NCBI GenBank assembly: GCA_959347315.1
Contig: OY365806.1
Location: forward strand, 54,117,862-54,181,861
Direction of reading: 5' to 3'
DNA from: Bimastos eiseni
Taxonomy: Eukaryota; Annelida; Clitellata; Crassiclitellata; Lumbricidae
Length of the DNA stretch: 64,000 nt
This document shows, piece after piece, positions 1 through 11,252 of this stretch; position 1 is the stretch's first letter; each line of letters begins with the position of its first letter. Both the position numbers and the translations under genes were made by a program. The notes under the pieces were generated by a model, which was not told the DNA's origin, did not search any database, and saw only the letters and a program-made list of their open reading frames with translations.

Positions 1-522
1 AATAGTCAGGGTGTGCTATAGTATTATAGTGGTTAGCATGCTTAACTGTATTTCTATGTGTAGCCTATGTGGTTTACAAACTCTTATATATTTGCATAAG
101 CAACGCTAGTGTTTGACTCGGATTTTGCATAAGTTGCTGATGCCGAGGACGACCGAGATGTAATGTTAAAAAAACACTGCATGGAGATTCTCAAATACCA
201 TCCAATGCGATGCGGTCAGGTTTTAGATGGCAATCTGTGGATCGGGCCAATATTCATATTTGTCAACTCAACATGTCTAAGGCAATATTCGTTAATCTAA
301 ACGAGGTTATATATTTCTTAAATTTGAGATTGGCCAGCGTGCGGAGTCTGTGCTCAGAACCCAAACTGGCGTCATGTGATGCCCATTGAAACTGGCAGCA
401 ATGGTTATGAATCTTCCCAATCAAATCATGAATAATGAGCAGGGCCAAGGGTATACTGAATAAGTTACAATTGGTAATCGGAAAGCGAGCTGCTTGCATC
501 ATTTGTGCGGTAATTGTTTCAG
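1..522. other. Non-coding, probably intron of the gene ending at 588
   Basis: No convincing coding segment, repeat or RNA gene is visible here. If the exon at 523-588 is real, this is its upstream intron. Confidence 0.3.
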
Positions 523-588
523 ATCGCTGCGGATGGATCGGATGACGAGAACTTCAAGAAGGTGGAGGCTTTCTTGGACAAGAATTAA
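523..588 (+). CDS. Probable last coding exon of an unnamed gene
   Basis: A pyrimidine-rich tract ending in TTTCAG precedes 22 codons starting with ATC and closing with TAA at 586-588. The peptide reads IAADGSDDENFKKVEAFLDK then N-stop. It is short, acidic and ends in a helix-like stretch. The pattern loosely recalls the C-terminus of adenylate or UMP-CMP kinases (a hydrophobic-Asp-Ala run, a 'DE-F-KV' spacing, then a final helix), but this is too short to decide. Upstream exons would lie to the left of the window or in 1-522, where I see none. Nothing on the opposite strand looks more gene-like. Confidence that it is an exon is moderate; confidence in the family is low. Confidence 0.45.
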   Translation: MAADGSDDENFKKVEAFLDKN

Positions 589-1223
589 GCCCTCGACTGA
601 CGCAGTGGTCCCCTGAACACTTTCAGGACCCACCCGCAAATCCCTCTATGAAACTGTTGTCCTTTGCTCCTGTCAAACCCTAAATCCTCTGGTTCCAACT
701 CGCATGGAAACAGTCTTTCCTTATCGTAATCTCCTGCAAGCGGAGAGACGACGCCTAGAATTTTGATCTTACTAAATAGCCATGATATCTTCCGAGACGG
801 TGACCAAGCTAAATCCTGCAGAATTTTTAAAGATTTATACAAATACCTACAGTTGAAACAAGTCACTTAACATCAATACGATACTTCACGTTGGCACAAG
901 ATACTTTGAAAATTATGCAGGAACAAGATAATTTTGTTTAATATATATATAGACCCAGTAGGTTGATTGTTTGGAAATTGTGTGGACAATGTTTAGATGA
1001 AGACGCTAACTAATCGAAGATTTATACCATTAATTCATTGAACTACAAATCTTGTATTCCAGCTGATCCAAGTGTTTCTCTTTGACTTTTCTGATTAATA
1101 ACTGGAGTTCATGTGTCGAGCCGGATGCCTGTACGAGGAAAGCGGTAGACACTAACCCACTTCATTACAAGATGCGTCATATAGCCACTCAAAAGTTATA
1201 AAGGAAAAATTCTTGAAGTACCA
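589..1223. other. 3' flank, nothing recognised
   Basis: AT-rich sequence after the stop at 588, presumably 3' UTR and intergenic DNA. The open frames here are short and unsupported. Confidence 0.3.
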
Positions 1224-1365
1224 CAGGGGCGGCGATCCCGGAAGGGTCGAGAGGGACAAGTCCCCCACCTTTTACAGAGAGGGGACAAGTTACACGTGTG
1301 TCCCCCTCACATTTCTTACCCCTCATTGGGTGTCCCCCACCAGTCAAACGAAATCGTCGCCTCTG
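1224..1365. mobile_element. Short MITE with CAGGGGCGGCGATC / CAGAGGCGACGATT ends
   Basis: The 142-bp block starts CAGGGGCGGCGATC and ends with the complement of CAGAGGCGACGATT, an imperfect terminal inverted repeat typical of non-autonomous hAT elements. Single ends of the same kind (CGCCGCCTCTG) appear near 18536 and 20945. I could not match an 8-bp TSD here, so the insertion may be old or the borders slightly off. Confidence 0.5.
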
Positions 1366-4164
1366 ATTGTAGACTATAGTGGATTTCCTGGCTACATATA
1401 AATTTCAGTACATACTCTCGCCTACAATTATAATAATTATGCAATCCATGATCATAGACTGGTTTAAGACAAAGCATAAGCTGCAGTAATTCACCCTATT
1501 AATAAATCCTTAAAAGCTCTGCGCATTGGGCGCTAAGAAAAACACGTCAAGAATAAAACGAGATTTCTTTCTTCAAATAACTGAACGAAGATCTAAAATA
1601 CTCTTCTGTATGAGAATAGAATCTAATGTTGCCAAATGATCGCGGCGTCAACGCTTGACAGTGGCTTCTTTCACATCGGTTGTGGACAATTTCCACAATC
1701 GTAGCAACCTGAACTCAATTTGGCGCAAAATCTTTTTAAATAGATCACCATTGTCATTGCATATGGATGCAATTTGTCACGATGTCTCAAAGTTATGCTG
1801 AACAAATGCTTTGTGAGGTGAATAGAGACAATAGATGCATAGTGATCAATGGTGGGATTGTGGCGCACTTCAAGGCATCGGCTGCTCATCGATGGGTCAC
1901 AGGTTCAAAGTACCTTCCCATCATTTGACAGTCATAGTACGTCAAGCCATACAATCTGGGAATGTGTGACTGTAGGCTACAGTTCGTTGCTTTAGTTGAA
2001 AGCCGAGGTTTTGTGACCAATTTATTACTTAGTGATGGCACACAGGTTTTGTATTCTGATGACAATTTCTATTTCAAGACATTGGATGTAACCCTGGCAG
2101 GTAAACATTGTTGGTAAAGAGAATTGGCCTAATGTTGCCTATAGAATGGTTGCATAGATGGATCAAGCAGTCATCATAACTGTAGCTTCCTAAACCTCGC
2201 TTTTGGAGTTGGTTTCATTCGATTTTGATGCGAATCGGTGTTTTTACGAATTATGCATTTAATGTCGGTTTCTGAAGTGTTAATGGCGTAGAAGGCAATC
2301 GCAGTTCTGTGTAGAAAAACCAAATAAGTAATATTAGGTGACGTAAGGTGTAAGCAGAGCTAATTCAATTGAAATGCCTTACTATGCAGCCTCAATGAGG
2401 AGAGTATGCTAAAATGACAGTTCGTGTGTTAAGTGTCAGATATAAGTTACACAGTGGCGAAAAGTGAAAATTCAAAGTTGAGACATAGAGATCTGGCAAT
2501 TTAACCTTACAAAACAACTGAATCGGCAGACGTATTTCAAACTATTTTTCAGGTATTTAAAATTGTCTCGATCAAGAAGCACAACACATAAACATGAACC
2601 CACAACTTAATTTAGCTAAGTAACAGGATCTGATTCTTACAGGATCTCATTTTAACGACTTCTGACTTCTGTCAGCCAGGGTTGAGTCAGGAGTGCTCCT
2701 GAGTAGTAACACTGAAATGGTGCTATATACATTTTTGCAATGAATGAACATGCATTGCTTCTTCCCTTTGACGCCAAAAGTTACTGCCACCAGCGGATTG
2801 TTAGTTGCATTCTGATTGTTAAAGGCTATCCAAATGTTAAATACCGAAATGATGATAGTTATATAGTTATCAACGTTCCAGGACATTGACATATTATTTT
2901 ATAGGTACAATAAAGATACTTTTACACACCTGTGTTATTAGAAAAAATCTGTGAGACAGAATATTCTTCTGCACTGGCTGTGATGTTGTACTTGAGAAAA
3001 GTATTCAACAGCAAAGTTCTTGTATAGTCGCTGTTTCGTAACTGAAAGCATAAGCAAGCAAATCTTAATTTCAAATACTAATAAAATTACTGTCAAACTA
3101 ATCAGTAATTATAATAATAATAATTATTATTTTTAATATGGGAAAGCTCCTTGTAAAACAAATTAAGCTATAGTATGGTACTGAATAATCTAGACAATCA
3201 GGCCTCTTCTCCAGATCATAGGTGAACATGCCTAACTCTAATTGTTATTTATATAATTATTATTGTTACTTTTTGTTATTTTGCTAAAATAATTATTACA
3301 ATCATTATTGTTATTAGCTTTTCGTACTTAACAAGTCCCAACGATTAAACACAGCAGATGTGTGTGTAGGACTTACTTGATAGCCCATCACTGAAATTTT
3401 ATGCCCGAATATTCATCAGTTCTACCAATCATGTACCTCATTTGACAGTAGTGATGACATCATATCCTGACTGTTTATGGAATGCAGGGAGCCCATCAAA
3501 GCGGAATGCTATAAGCATAAGGAAAGGCACTCAGAAACAAGAACTGATATAGCACCTTTAGTTAACCTCAAGAAGCACTGAAACAAATAATCTGAGAGAG
3601 CTCACAAGTGATTTTCTGGGGGTAAGAGTGGTAGTTGAGGCCTCTCATTGGGACTGGAGGGTACCACATCTCCCACTTCTAATACCCGGAAGAAACAATG
3701 CTCATTACCATGTAATCAGGCCCTCAAGATTCAACACAATTGCCGATCATCTTCAATGCTACAATTAATAAAAGTACTGGTAGTAGTTGTACCGGTAGTT
3801 AAACCATTAAAAGTCAATGAATACTTTCTTAATAAAAAAAACTTAAATCACTACACACGCTACAGGTGCTACCGTCAATTGTGTCTAAACCTCAATCAAC
3901 AAACTGCTTATTAATTTTGTAGCCATTTTTAACTTTTCTATCAGCATTTGCATCAAATGCAAAATAACCACTAACTGTCCACTCAAACATCATCATTGTT
4001 TACTACATTGTTCAAGTAAGTAAAAAAAAATAATCGAACAAACTGAAATTAATCGATTACAAATTTCAACAATGAATGATCAATTAATCGTTAAAATCCA
4101 CAACCCCATTTGAAGACTTCAAAAACCCATTAGACCATTTTCCCATGGAAGTGGCACCACTTAC
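1366..4164. other. Non-coding, AT-rich stretch downstream of the RalGDS-like gene
   Basis: No exon was recognised. A Ras-associating (RA) domain would be expected downstream of the last GEF exons, but I found no segment resembling one. The section 3090-3330 is rich in TAA/TTA simple sequence. Confidence 0.3.
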
Positions 4165-4265
4165 CGATAGTTTTGGAGAACTGGAAAAGCATCCATCCAT
4201 GCTGAGGTTGTCAGAACCTCTCTGACGATGTCCGAAGAGGGAAATGGATCCACTGCCGACACTTT
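4165..4265 (-). pseudogene. RalGDS-like serine-rich linker exon
   Basis: It encodes SVGSGSISLFGHRQRGSDNL and continues MDGCFSSSPKLS to a GTAAGT donor. This is a Ser-rich linker of the kind found between the GEF and RA domains. The start at CTACAG gives the phase required by the previous exon. An alternative acceptor, ATTTAG at 4334, would lengthen it but break the phase. Confidence 0.55.
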
Positions 4266-4886
4266 CTGTAGTCTCGATTATGTCGTCCATCAATGACGCG
4301 ATGGACAGATTACGATGCAGGAAATATCCGAGACTAAATCGATAAAATCATAAAGACTTTTTAGGTTTTTTCACAATAAATATAATTAATGAATAAATAG
4401 AAACAATGCATCGAAACAGTTACCATGAAAAATTTTCAACAGGAAATAGCACAAAAAAACAATTATTACAGTACAATAACAAAAAAGTTTTCCTATATTA
4501 TTAGAGCAATAAAGATATTCATATAGTATAAGAATATAATATTTCTAATACAACAATAAAATAATCTTCTTATAAGAAAGTGGAACCTCTCTCAGATGTC
4601 TTCTGGCGAGATGCCAGAAGACATCTGTAGTGCAATTATCATAATTATAGCAAAAAGCATCCATGGATGCAGTTCAAAATAATGAATTTAGTATGGGCAG
4701 CAAAAGCATCATGGATTTCTAAACTTAAGGCTTTTCTCTAAACTGCCACAGACTAATCTTCTAAAAATGACCAGATTATGACTCAGTTTTTATGGTCCAT
4801 CAAAGGACCATCAGTTTATGCATTGTGCATGAGACACGCAGCTACAAAGAAGATTGAAACTGATATACAATAAATGAACCCTTAAC

Positions 4887-4993
4887 CATTGAGCAATTCT
4901 TCAACAGAGCTAGATTTCTTCTGGAGCCTGTTGACTAGAGGCATCGTTGGCAAAACCGCTGTTTCAGGTTCGATCTCGAACGATAACTTAAAG
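4887..4993 (-). pseudogene. RalGDS-like exon with KLSFEIEPE motif
   Basis: The exon lies between CTTTCAG and GTTAAG. It reads FKLSFEIEPETAVLPTMPLV and then NRLQKKSSSVEELLN. 'LS.E.EP' marks the end of the RasGEF domain in this family. Confidence 0.7.
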
Positions 4994-5096
4994 CTGAAAG
5001 AACAAATAGAAGCGTTTGTATCATCTCGTAAGGGAAAATAAAACAAAATGCTCAGAATTGATTTATTGCGTAAATGAAAAGATAATTAACTCTCAC

Positions 5097-5140
5097 AATA
5101 TGACACCGGATTCTTCATTACTGTCGACCTGATCCCTGAT
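5097..5140 (-). pseudogene. Tentative small RalGDS-like exon
   Basis: The exon lies between TCTACAG and GTGAGAG. It reads IRDQVDSNEESGVI, resembling the 'L.E..SY' segment before 'LSCELEP'. Its 3' phase fits the next exon, but its 5' phase does not fit the exon ending at 6149. Either an exon between them is missing or this one is misplaced. Confidence 0.45.
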
Positions 5141-5206
5141 CTGTAGACGTAATTAACAATAGTTTCACACAGTTTGTGTTATGATGCTTAGTGACTCGGC
5201 GTGTAC

Positions 5207-5569
5207 TAGAGCTACCCATATCACTCTTTGCCAATTATGTCGATACCGAGTATATAAGATCATTGTGACAGCCGACAACAGTTAGGAAGCAGATAATTTG
5301 ACATTTTTTAAGTTCTACACTTTTTCTGTTTCTAACAATTATTGTGCAAAAACAAATAAATTGGTCCAAGCATTTATGCTGGGCGCAGAGGGATGCTACT
5401 AGTCAGACAAGCCAGCACATGGTATAAATCAAATTAATTTGCAATGTCAAGACAAGCGGACATGCCGTAAAAACAAAAAAAAATAACTTTTAACATCAGT
5501 GCCAATTACTGTAACCAGTACAGATCACACCGATTGTTGTAATAATCGGATCATATCGGTAAAGCTCTA
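5207..5569. mobile_element. Short TAGAGCT-family element (363 bp)
   Basis: It starts TAGAGCTACCCATATCACTC and ends TATCGGTAAAGCTCTA, inverted repeats of the family seen at 34811-36158. The flanks GCGTGTAC and GTTTGTAC are an 8-bp TSD with two differences. It is non-autonomous, with no coding remains. Confidence 0.7.
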
Positions 5570-5713
5570 GTTTGTACTTGACTGCCAATCATGAATGAGG
5601 TCATGGTTCAAATTCATGCAAGTTTAGAAATTTATTTAGATAGACAGTTCAGCACACAAATTGTGATATAACAAGAATCACACACCTCACTCACCACATC
5701 CTTACATGATCTT

Positions 5714-6120
5714 TAGGGCATAACCGAGTAGAAAATTTCCACCGAGTACTGAATCCGAGTATTTGGAGGCACTATATGCCGGATGCGAGTACGAACCGAA
5801 TAGCAGTGGCAACTCTGGCCATGTTACGAACCATTCACAGCAAAGCTTAAAATTTTTGACTTTCATCACTTTCGCTGTTCTGCACAATAAAAAATTAGCA
5901 AAATAAATGTTTGAGTCTGTAATAACTATTAATACGATTTTAAATTTGAATTTTCGTCTTGAGATTGTTAAATGTTTATAAAAAATTATTAAACTAACAT
6001 TCTTTTATTTCTGACTATTTGTGTGTGTAATATTTGATGAGGCGAATACTTCTGAATAGTCCCGAGAAGCGGGATATTCGGCCGAGGCGAATGTCCGAGG
6101 CGATTTCTGGTTATGCCCCA
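5714..6120. mobile_element. Non-autonomous hAT, TAGGGCATAACC family (copy 1)
   Basis: The 407-bp element starts TAGGGCATAACC and ends GGTTATGCCCCA. The flanks ATGATCTT and CTGATCTT form an 8-bp TSD with one mismatch. A larger inverted copy lies at 48495-49239. It sits in an intron of the RalGDS-like gene. Confidence 0.8.
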
Positions 6121-6148
6121 CTGATCTTACCCCTCAACCTTCACTCAC

Positions 6149-6371
6149 CTTTCGCTGTTGTCGTGAATAGCCGATCCGGTTTGATCTCGTACAGACTAGC
6201 CGCAGACTGAAGCAATTTGATCTGCGTCAATATCTCAAACGCCTTCCTCCACTTCTCGAAGTTAATCAGTCCATTCTTGGTCGTGTCCCTCAAGGCCGTG
6301 TCAAGCACTATGAGGTCCGTGAGGAACGTTCCCAGATAAGGAACCGTTCCTTGCACCTTCGGCCAACTCGT
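6149..6371 (-). pseudogene. RalGDS-like exon with the catalytic core
   Basis: The exon is 223 nt, between TTTCACAG and GTGAGT. It encodes VQGTVPYLGTFLTDLIVLDT, LINFEKWRKAFEILTQIKLL and YEIKPDRLF, nearly diagnostic of the RalGDS/RGL family (structurally conserved region 3 and the helical hairpin). It is intact in frame. It ends with TTTAK where relatives have a conserved W-F segment. Confidence 0.9.
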
Positions 6372-6538
6372 CTGTGAAACCACAACATCCAAAAAATTAG
6401 TTAAAATTGGGAACTGCCATCACAGTGTTAATAGTTATTCTCAGACAAACTTGCAATGCATGAAAGGTCAAAGATAAATATTCGAATCTAAGACGAGTCA
6501 AGTTCATCGATACATTTGCATATTTGCATAGTTACACA

Positions 6539-6793
6539 CAGAGGTTTAACAAGGTTTTGAAAAGTGGAGCGGCATAATTTCTAAGATATTCCCCCCACTT
6601 TTTGAATGCCCCCCCCAGAAATTTTGAAAAATGGGGGGCACAAATTATTTTAACAAAGGTAATCTTAACAAGTCATTGGATAAACATAAAAAAGAACCGA
6701 TTTGGGGAACATGGGGGCACTAAGCACTAAAACTAGGGGGGCTTTTGAAACTGGGGGCCGGTGCCCCTTGCCCCTCCGCTTATTACACCCCTG
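6539..6793. mobile_element. 255-bp hAT MITE
   Basis: The ends are CAGAGGTTTAACAA and TTATTACACCCCTG. They are flanked by GTTACACA (6531-6538) and GTTATACA (6794-6801), an 8-bp TSD with one change. It contains G-runs and no coding sequence. It is intronic in the RalGDS-like gene. Confidence 0.8.
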
Positions 6794-6942
6794 GTTATAC
6801 ATTTATTTAATTGTTTTATTAGAGCGAAAGAAATCAAACAGGCATGAGCGAATGGAATGTCCGCGCTCATATATACACCAAAGCCCATTGAAAGAATAAT
6901 AAAACTGCACTTAAACTCATAGATACTTCTAGGAAGACTTAC

Positions 6943-7047
6943 AGGGTAAGGCAGAGGACTTTTTCTGTGCTTCATGGCCTCTGGCCACCCCAGCAGACGC
7001 TTTGGTGTTCTCACCGTGCCAGGATCAGCAAACTTTGCTGTTCCCTG
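6943..7047 (-). pseudogene. RalGDS-like 105-nt exon
   Basis: The exon lies between CAGCAG and GTAAGT. It encodes QGTAKFADPGTVRTPKRLLG and continues to PLPYP, corresponding to the variable loop after 'EGTSKF' in RalGDS proteins. Both ends are phase 0. A duplicated CAG at the acceptor would allow one extra Gln. Confidence 0.8.
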
Positions 7048-7204
7048 CTGAATACAGCGACGGGAAATTATTAGACTGCATTTTTTATCGTGCATCTTTT
7101 TAAATTTCCAGTCGAAATGAAACCATGTTAAACGATGTTCGTATCTTTTGAAATTGCAGAGAAATAAGTTGGTCTCGTCAAGTTAATGGCATCTTAGTGC
7201 CACT

Positions 7205-7670
7205 CCATTTATAAAACAGCTTCTAAAGCATCTCGAAACCAGTCAATTAGTCAGTCATTCACTCAACCATACACTCACTTAATCAGTCATTCATTCAACC
7301 AATAATTCAGTCAGTCATTAACTAAATCAGTCATTCATTCAGTCATTTAATGAATAATTCAGTGTCATTAACTAAATCAGTCAGTAAGTAATTTAATCAA
7401 TAATTAGTTATTCATTCAATCAATCAATCAATCAGTCATTCACTCAATCAGTCATTCACTCAATCAGTCATTCAGTAACTCAATAAATCAGTTAATCATT
7501 AAATCAATCAATCAGTCAGTCACTCAATCAGTCAATAGTTCAATCAGTCATTCAGCAAGTCAATCACTAAATCGGTCAATCAGACATTCAATCAATTATT
7601 CACTCAATCAGTCAGTCAATCAATCAGTCATTCACTCAATCAGTCAGCCACCCAACCAGTCAGTTTGATT
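7205..7670. repeat. Degenerate TCAN tetranucleotide-type array
   Basis: About 460 bp is built from variants of TCAATCAGTCATTCACTCAA with a 4-bp periodicity (TCAG, TCAA, TCAT, TCAC). It lies in an intron. Confidence 0.85.
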
Positions 7671-7803
7671 ACAATAATACATTACAGCCGATCACCAAAA
7701 TGATCATTTCCCCAATGCCAATTAATTATTCAAGAGTCTAAATTAATGATGATTACGGTTCCTGTTTGTGAGAATAACTCTCTGAATCTGTTGTAAAGCT
7801 CAC

Positions 7804-7861
7804 CTTGCTCAGCAATTCAGAGAAAATCGCTGACAGTTCGTCACAGAGAACCAGCTTCTGC
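7804..7861 (-). pseudogene. RalGDS-like 58-nt exon
   Basis: The exon lies between TTATAG and GTGAGC. It supplies one base to complete Arg and then reads QKLVLCDELSAIFSELLSK, matching the family's helix before the 'REL..EGT' segment. Confidence 0.8.
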
Positions 7862-8059
7862 CTATAATAAAGGATCAACAGTCATTTCAGATTTACAGCC
7901 ATTGTTCCTATTCAACCAGGACAAAGCTTTGGTAGATGGATAAAAGATGGTCACATATGTGTGGGTATGACGATCACAGCAAACCCAAGTGAAGTCAAGC
8001 AATTCTTAGCATGTTGGATCATGGTGAACATGTCTGATCAAGCCATCTCAATCCTATAT

Positions 8060-8060
8060 G

Positions 8061-8114
<54 letters not shown>
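8060..8114. repeat. (AT)n microsatellite
   Basis: A nearly perfect alternating AT tract, followed by a short TG run. It lies within an intron of the RalGDS-like gene. Confidence 0.9.
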
Positions 8115-8117
<3 letters not shown>

Positions 8118-8165
8118 GGTTTTTTGTGTGTGTGTGTATTTATTTGTACAGAAGATGGTTTCAAC

Positions 8166-8269
8166 CTGTTGACTTGATTCCAGACGCTGTGCAGGCGATA
8201 GACTGGTGCGCTCTGTAGGCCAGATAGGATGGCTTTCAGTGAGGAGAAGTTCTTCAGGTTTCGACATTC
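8166..8269 (-). pseudogene. RalGDS-like exon with [11 protein letters not shown] motif
   Basis: The exon is 104 nt, between GTCGTAG and the donor GTTGAA. It encodes [20 protein letters not shown] and continues [13 protein letters not shown]. This is the most conserved RasGEF region (structurally conserved region 2). It ends with two bases of an Arg codon that the next exon completes. Confidence 0.88.
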
Positions 8270-8367
8270 CTACGACAATAAGTAACCGGATAAATAGACC
8301 TAATCAACGAATTCCTGATAACACTCAAACAAATAAATATGATGAAATCTAAATATGACAACTTCTA

Positions 8368-8457
8368 AAGGAGGAGGAGGAGAAGGAGTAGGAGGAGGAG
8401 GAGGAAGACGAGGAGGAGGAGGAGGAGGAAGAGGGAGAAGAAGAAGAAGAAGAAGAG
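8368..8457. repeat. Purine-rich (GGA)n/(GAA)n tract
   Basis: About 90 bp of almost pure purine on the plus strand, built from GGA, GAA and GAC-type triplets. It is intronic. Confidence 0.9.
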
Positions 8458-8564
8458 CAGTTCATTGAGAAAGCCTGAAGGTCATTTCTACTTTTGTGGG
8501 ACTAGCCATTACACCTTTGGCACCTCCATTGATTCAATAGATAATGATTGGAACTATCAAATAC

Positions 8565-8783
8565 CTGAGCAATGTCGATCCACTTCTGTACGATCAACGC
8601 TCGATCGTAGGCAGACAGTGTAGGGTGCTTCATGATCGTGGCGATCACACGATACTATACAGTGTTGAACTGTTCGACCGTAGGGTAAACTGAAGGTGAC
8701 TGGTTCGATCCGGAAAACTTCTGGCAGCGTCGAGAGCAGATGCAGCCAAAACAGTGATGAGGAACAACCTTTTTAAATAATTC
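8565..8783 (-). pseudogene. RalGDS-like catalytic exon with in-frame TAG
   Basis: The exon is exactly 219 nt (73 codons), between a TTTTACAG acceptor and a GTATTT donor. It begins ELFKKVVPHHCFGCI and ends DRALIVQKWIDIAQ, the conserved first helices of the RasGEF fold. The reading frame is interrupted by TAG at 8655-8657, between QFNTV and YRVIATIMKHP. The usually conserved Trp of the family's 'IWSQRD' stretch is Cys here. These changes argue for relaxed selection, or for a sequence or assembly error. Confidence 0.85.
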
Positions 8784-8883
8784 CTGTAAAATACAACAAT
8801 ATCAGGGATTATTATTGTTACCAAGTTCATTATATTATTAAAGTGCATTGTGAATTGCATTGTAAAAGTCCATAACTAGTGCA

Positions 8884-10196
8884 AGTTCAATATAAAAGTT
8901 CATGGTAAAAGTTCATGGTAAAAGTTCAATGTCAAAGTTCAATGTCAAAGTTCAATGCTAAAGTTCATAGCAAAAGTTCATTGCAAAAATTCAATGTTAA
9001 AGTTCATTGCAAAAGTTCATTGCAAAAGTCAAATGTTAAAATTCATTGCAATAGTTCAATGTTAAAGTTCAATGTTAAAGTTCATTGCAAAAGTTCATTG
9101 CAAAAGTTAAATGTTAAAGTTCATTGCAAAAGTTCAATGTTAAAGTTCAATGTTAAAGTACATTGCAAAAGTTCATTCCAAAAGTTAAATGTTAAAGTTC
9201 ATTGCAAAAGTTCAATGTTAAAGTTCATTGCAAAAGTTCAATGTTAAAGTTCATTGCAAAAGTTCAATGTTAAAGTTCATTGCAAAAGTTCAATGTTAAA
9301 GTTCATTGCAAAAGTTCAATGTTAAAGTTCATTGCGAAAGTTCAATGTTAAAGTTCATTGCAAAAGTTCAATGTCAAAGTTCAATGCAAAAGTTCATAGC
9401 AAAAATTCAATGTTAAAGTTCATTGCAAAAGTTCATTGCAAAAGTCAAATGTTAAAATTCCTTGCAATAGTTCAATGTTAAAGTTCAATGTTGAAGTTCA
9501 TTGCAAAAGTTCAATGTTAAAGTTCAATGTTAAAGTACATTGCAAAAGTTCATTCCAACAGTTAAATGTTAAAATTCATTGCAAAAGTTCAATGTTAAAG
9601 TTCATTGCAAAAGTTCAATGTTAAAGTTCATTGCAAAAGTTCAATGTTAAAGTTCATTGCAAAAGTTCAATGTTAAAGTTCATTGCGAAAGTTCAATGTT
9701 AAAGTTCATTGCAAAAGTTCAATGTCAAAGTTCAATGCAAAAGTTCATAGCAAAAATTCAATGTTAAAGTTCATTGCAAAAGTTCATTGCAAAAGTCAAA
9801 TGTTAAAATTCCTTGCAATAGTTCAATGTTAAAGTTCAATGTTGAAGTTCATTGCAAAAGTTCAATGTTAAAGTTCAATGTTAAAGTACATTGCAAAAGT
9901 TCATTCCAACAGTTAAATGTTAAAATTCATTGCAAAAGTTCAATGTTAAAGTTCATTGCAAAAGTTCAATGTTAAAGTTCATTGCAAAAGTTCAATGTTA
10001 AAGTTCATTGCAAAAGTTCAATGTTAAAGTTCATTGCAAAAGTTCAATGTTAAAGTTCATTGCAAAAGTTCAATGTTAAAGTTCATTGCAAAAGTTCAAT
10101 GTTAAAGTTCATTGCAAAAGTTCAATGTTAAAGTTCATTGCAAAAGTTCAATGTTAAAGTTCATTGCAAAAGTTCAATGTTAAAGTTCATTGCAAT
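8884..10196. repeat. 1.3 kb minisatellite with 351-bp higher-order period
   Basis: Variants of AAAGTTCATTGCAAAAG and AAAGTTCAATGTT alternate through the array. A block starting near 9436 recurs essentially unchanged near 9787, so segments of about 351 bp were duplicated as units. The 3' part, from about 9960, is a homogeneous simple alternation. The open frames inside are a by-product of stop-free repeats. The array lies in the intron between two RalGDS-like catalytic exons. Confidence 0.9.
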
Positions 10197-10465
10197 TGTT
10201 ATTTGCTAATCTAGTCAATATGTCTATGGGAATGAGGTTTTTCGAACCTGTGCACTCTGTATCCCATAGCAGGCATACAACCAATCAGCCGACATGACCA
10301 ACTAGTCATCTAGCAAAGAGTAACTTAGTAAGTACATATAGTGTCTAGTAATAACAGTCAAACCATTATTGATATGATTGCAACAGTCAAACTTAAAATC
10401 ATGATTTTCTTTGTATCAATTAATTAATTATCCAGCAGATAGTTAATCTACAATTAGTCACTTAC

Positions 10466-10596
10466 AGCAACGACAAACGTCAACTGCTCTGAGAAGAGTC
10501 GACTCTCGACTGACATGAAGTCGATTGGTTGGACGAAGTAGTTTGCGTTTATCTTATACTTCTTGCGACTCACCAGAGCCAAGACCGACGGAGGAC
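10466..10596 (-). pseudogene. RalGDS-like exon entering the RasGEF domain
   Basis: The exon lies between a TTGTTGTCAG acceptor and a GTAAGT donor, 131 nt. It reads KKYKINANYF and then ESRLFSEQLTFVVA, the latter matching the opening 'AEQLT..D' helix of the catalytic domain. It ends in phase 0, as the next exon requires. Confidence 0.75.
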
Positions 10597-10804
10597 CTGA
10601 CAACAAAGAATTGGAAAAGAAAAATTCATTAAATTAAAGTTTAAAAACTGACTGAGGTCAACAAACCAGCAGATCAAAAATATTGTATCATTTGATGAGT
10701 TGGATGGAATATCCCTCGTGAAACGAACATGCAGCGAGTGGCAAAATTCAGGTCCAACAACCAAACTAGCTCATTTTCTATAAACAGATTTACTAAAAGT
10801 ACTG

Positions 10805-10918
10805 CTGCATTGAACTTCAACCATGAACTTTAACTATGAGTTCTTCCAATGAACTTTTACCATGAACGTTAACTTTTGCCATGAACTTTTACTATGAACT
10901 TTAACTGTGAACATCAAC
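10805..10918. repeat. Inverted outlier of the 8.9-10.2 kb minisatellite
   Basis: Repeats such as CCATGAACTTTTACTATG are the reverse complement of the AAAGTTCATGGT-type units at the start of the main array, separated from it by an exon at 10466-10596. Confidence 0.75.
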
Positions 10919-11122
10919 TACAAGATATTACCATGCGCCTTCACCATGAACATCTTGTTCTTGATTCTTTTTTGCTCCTTATACGCAAGCAATTGAAAAC
11001 CGTTCTTTCGATCGTGGTTTACAATAATGCCAATACATACATTATCAATACACTACAAATACACTACGAATACACAACCAATACACAACCAGTGCACTAC
11101 CAATACATAACCAATACATTAC

Positions 11123-11252
11123 GTCCTGCACAACTACACCCACGAACCACTGCTGTTGCCACTGCCTTACTTCGATCGGTTGATGCACTTTCTGTCGACT
11201 CATCTTGCGCTCTGAATCTGTGTTGAATCTTCTTTATCTTCCTAACCAATTC
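11123..11252 (-). pseudogene. RalGDS-like exon, 3' part after the transposon
   Basis: Reading on the minus strand from the second TSD copy (11247-11252), the frame continues ELVRKIKKIQHRFRAQDEST and ends at a GTAATG donor after 11123. With the element and one TSD copy removed, the whole exon would be 251 nt. That length is consistent with its one-base start and one-base end phases and with the two-base start of the next exon. Confidence 0.75.

Noticed and set aside
585..866. 93-codon minus-strand frame
   Set aside because: No domain recognised; it overlaps the presumed 3' UTR of the gene ending at 588.
2647..2892. Candidate RA-domain exon for the RalGDS-like gene
   Set aside because: Only a few residues (KNVYS) resemble the domain; no consistent splice sites or continuation.
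8915..9975. Repetitive open frames rich in K, V, H, C and S
   Set aside because: They are translations of the minisatellite, and identical blocks reflect the 351-bp duplication.
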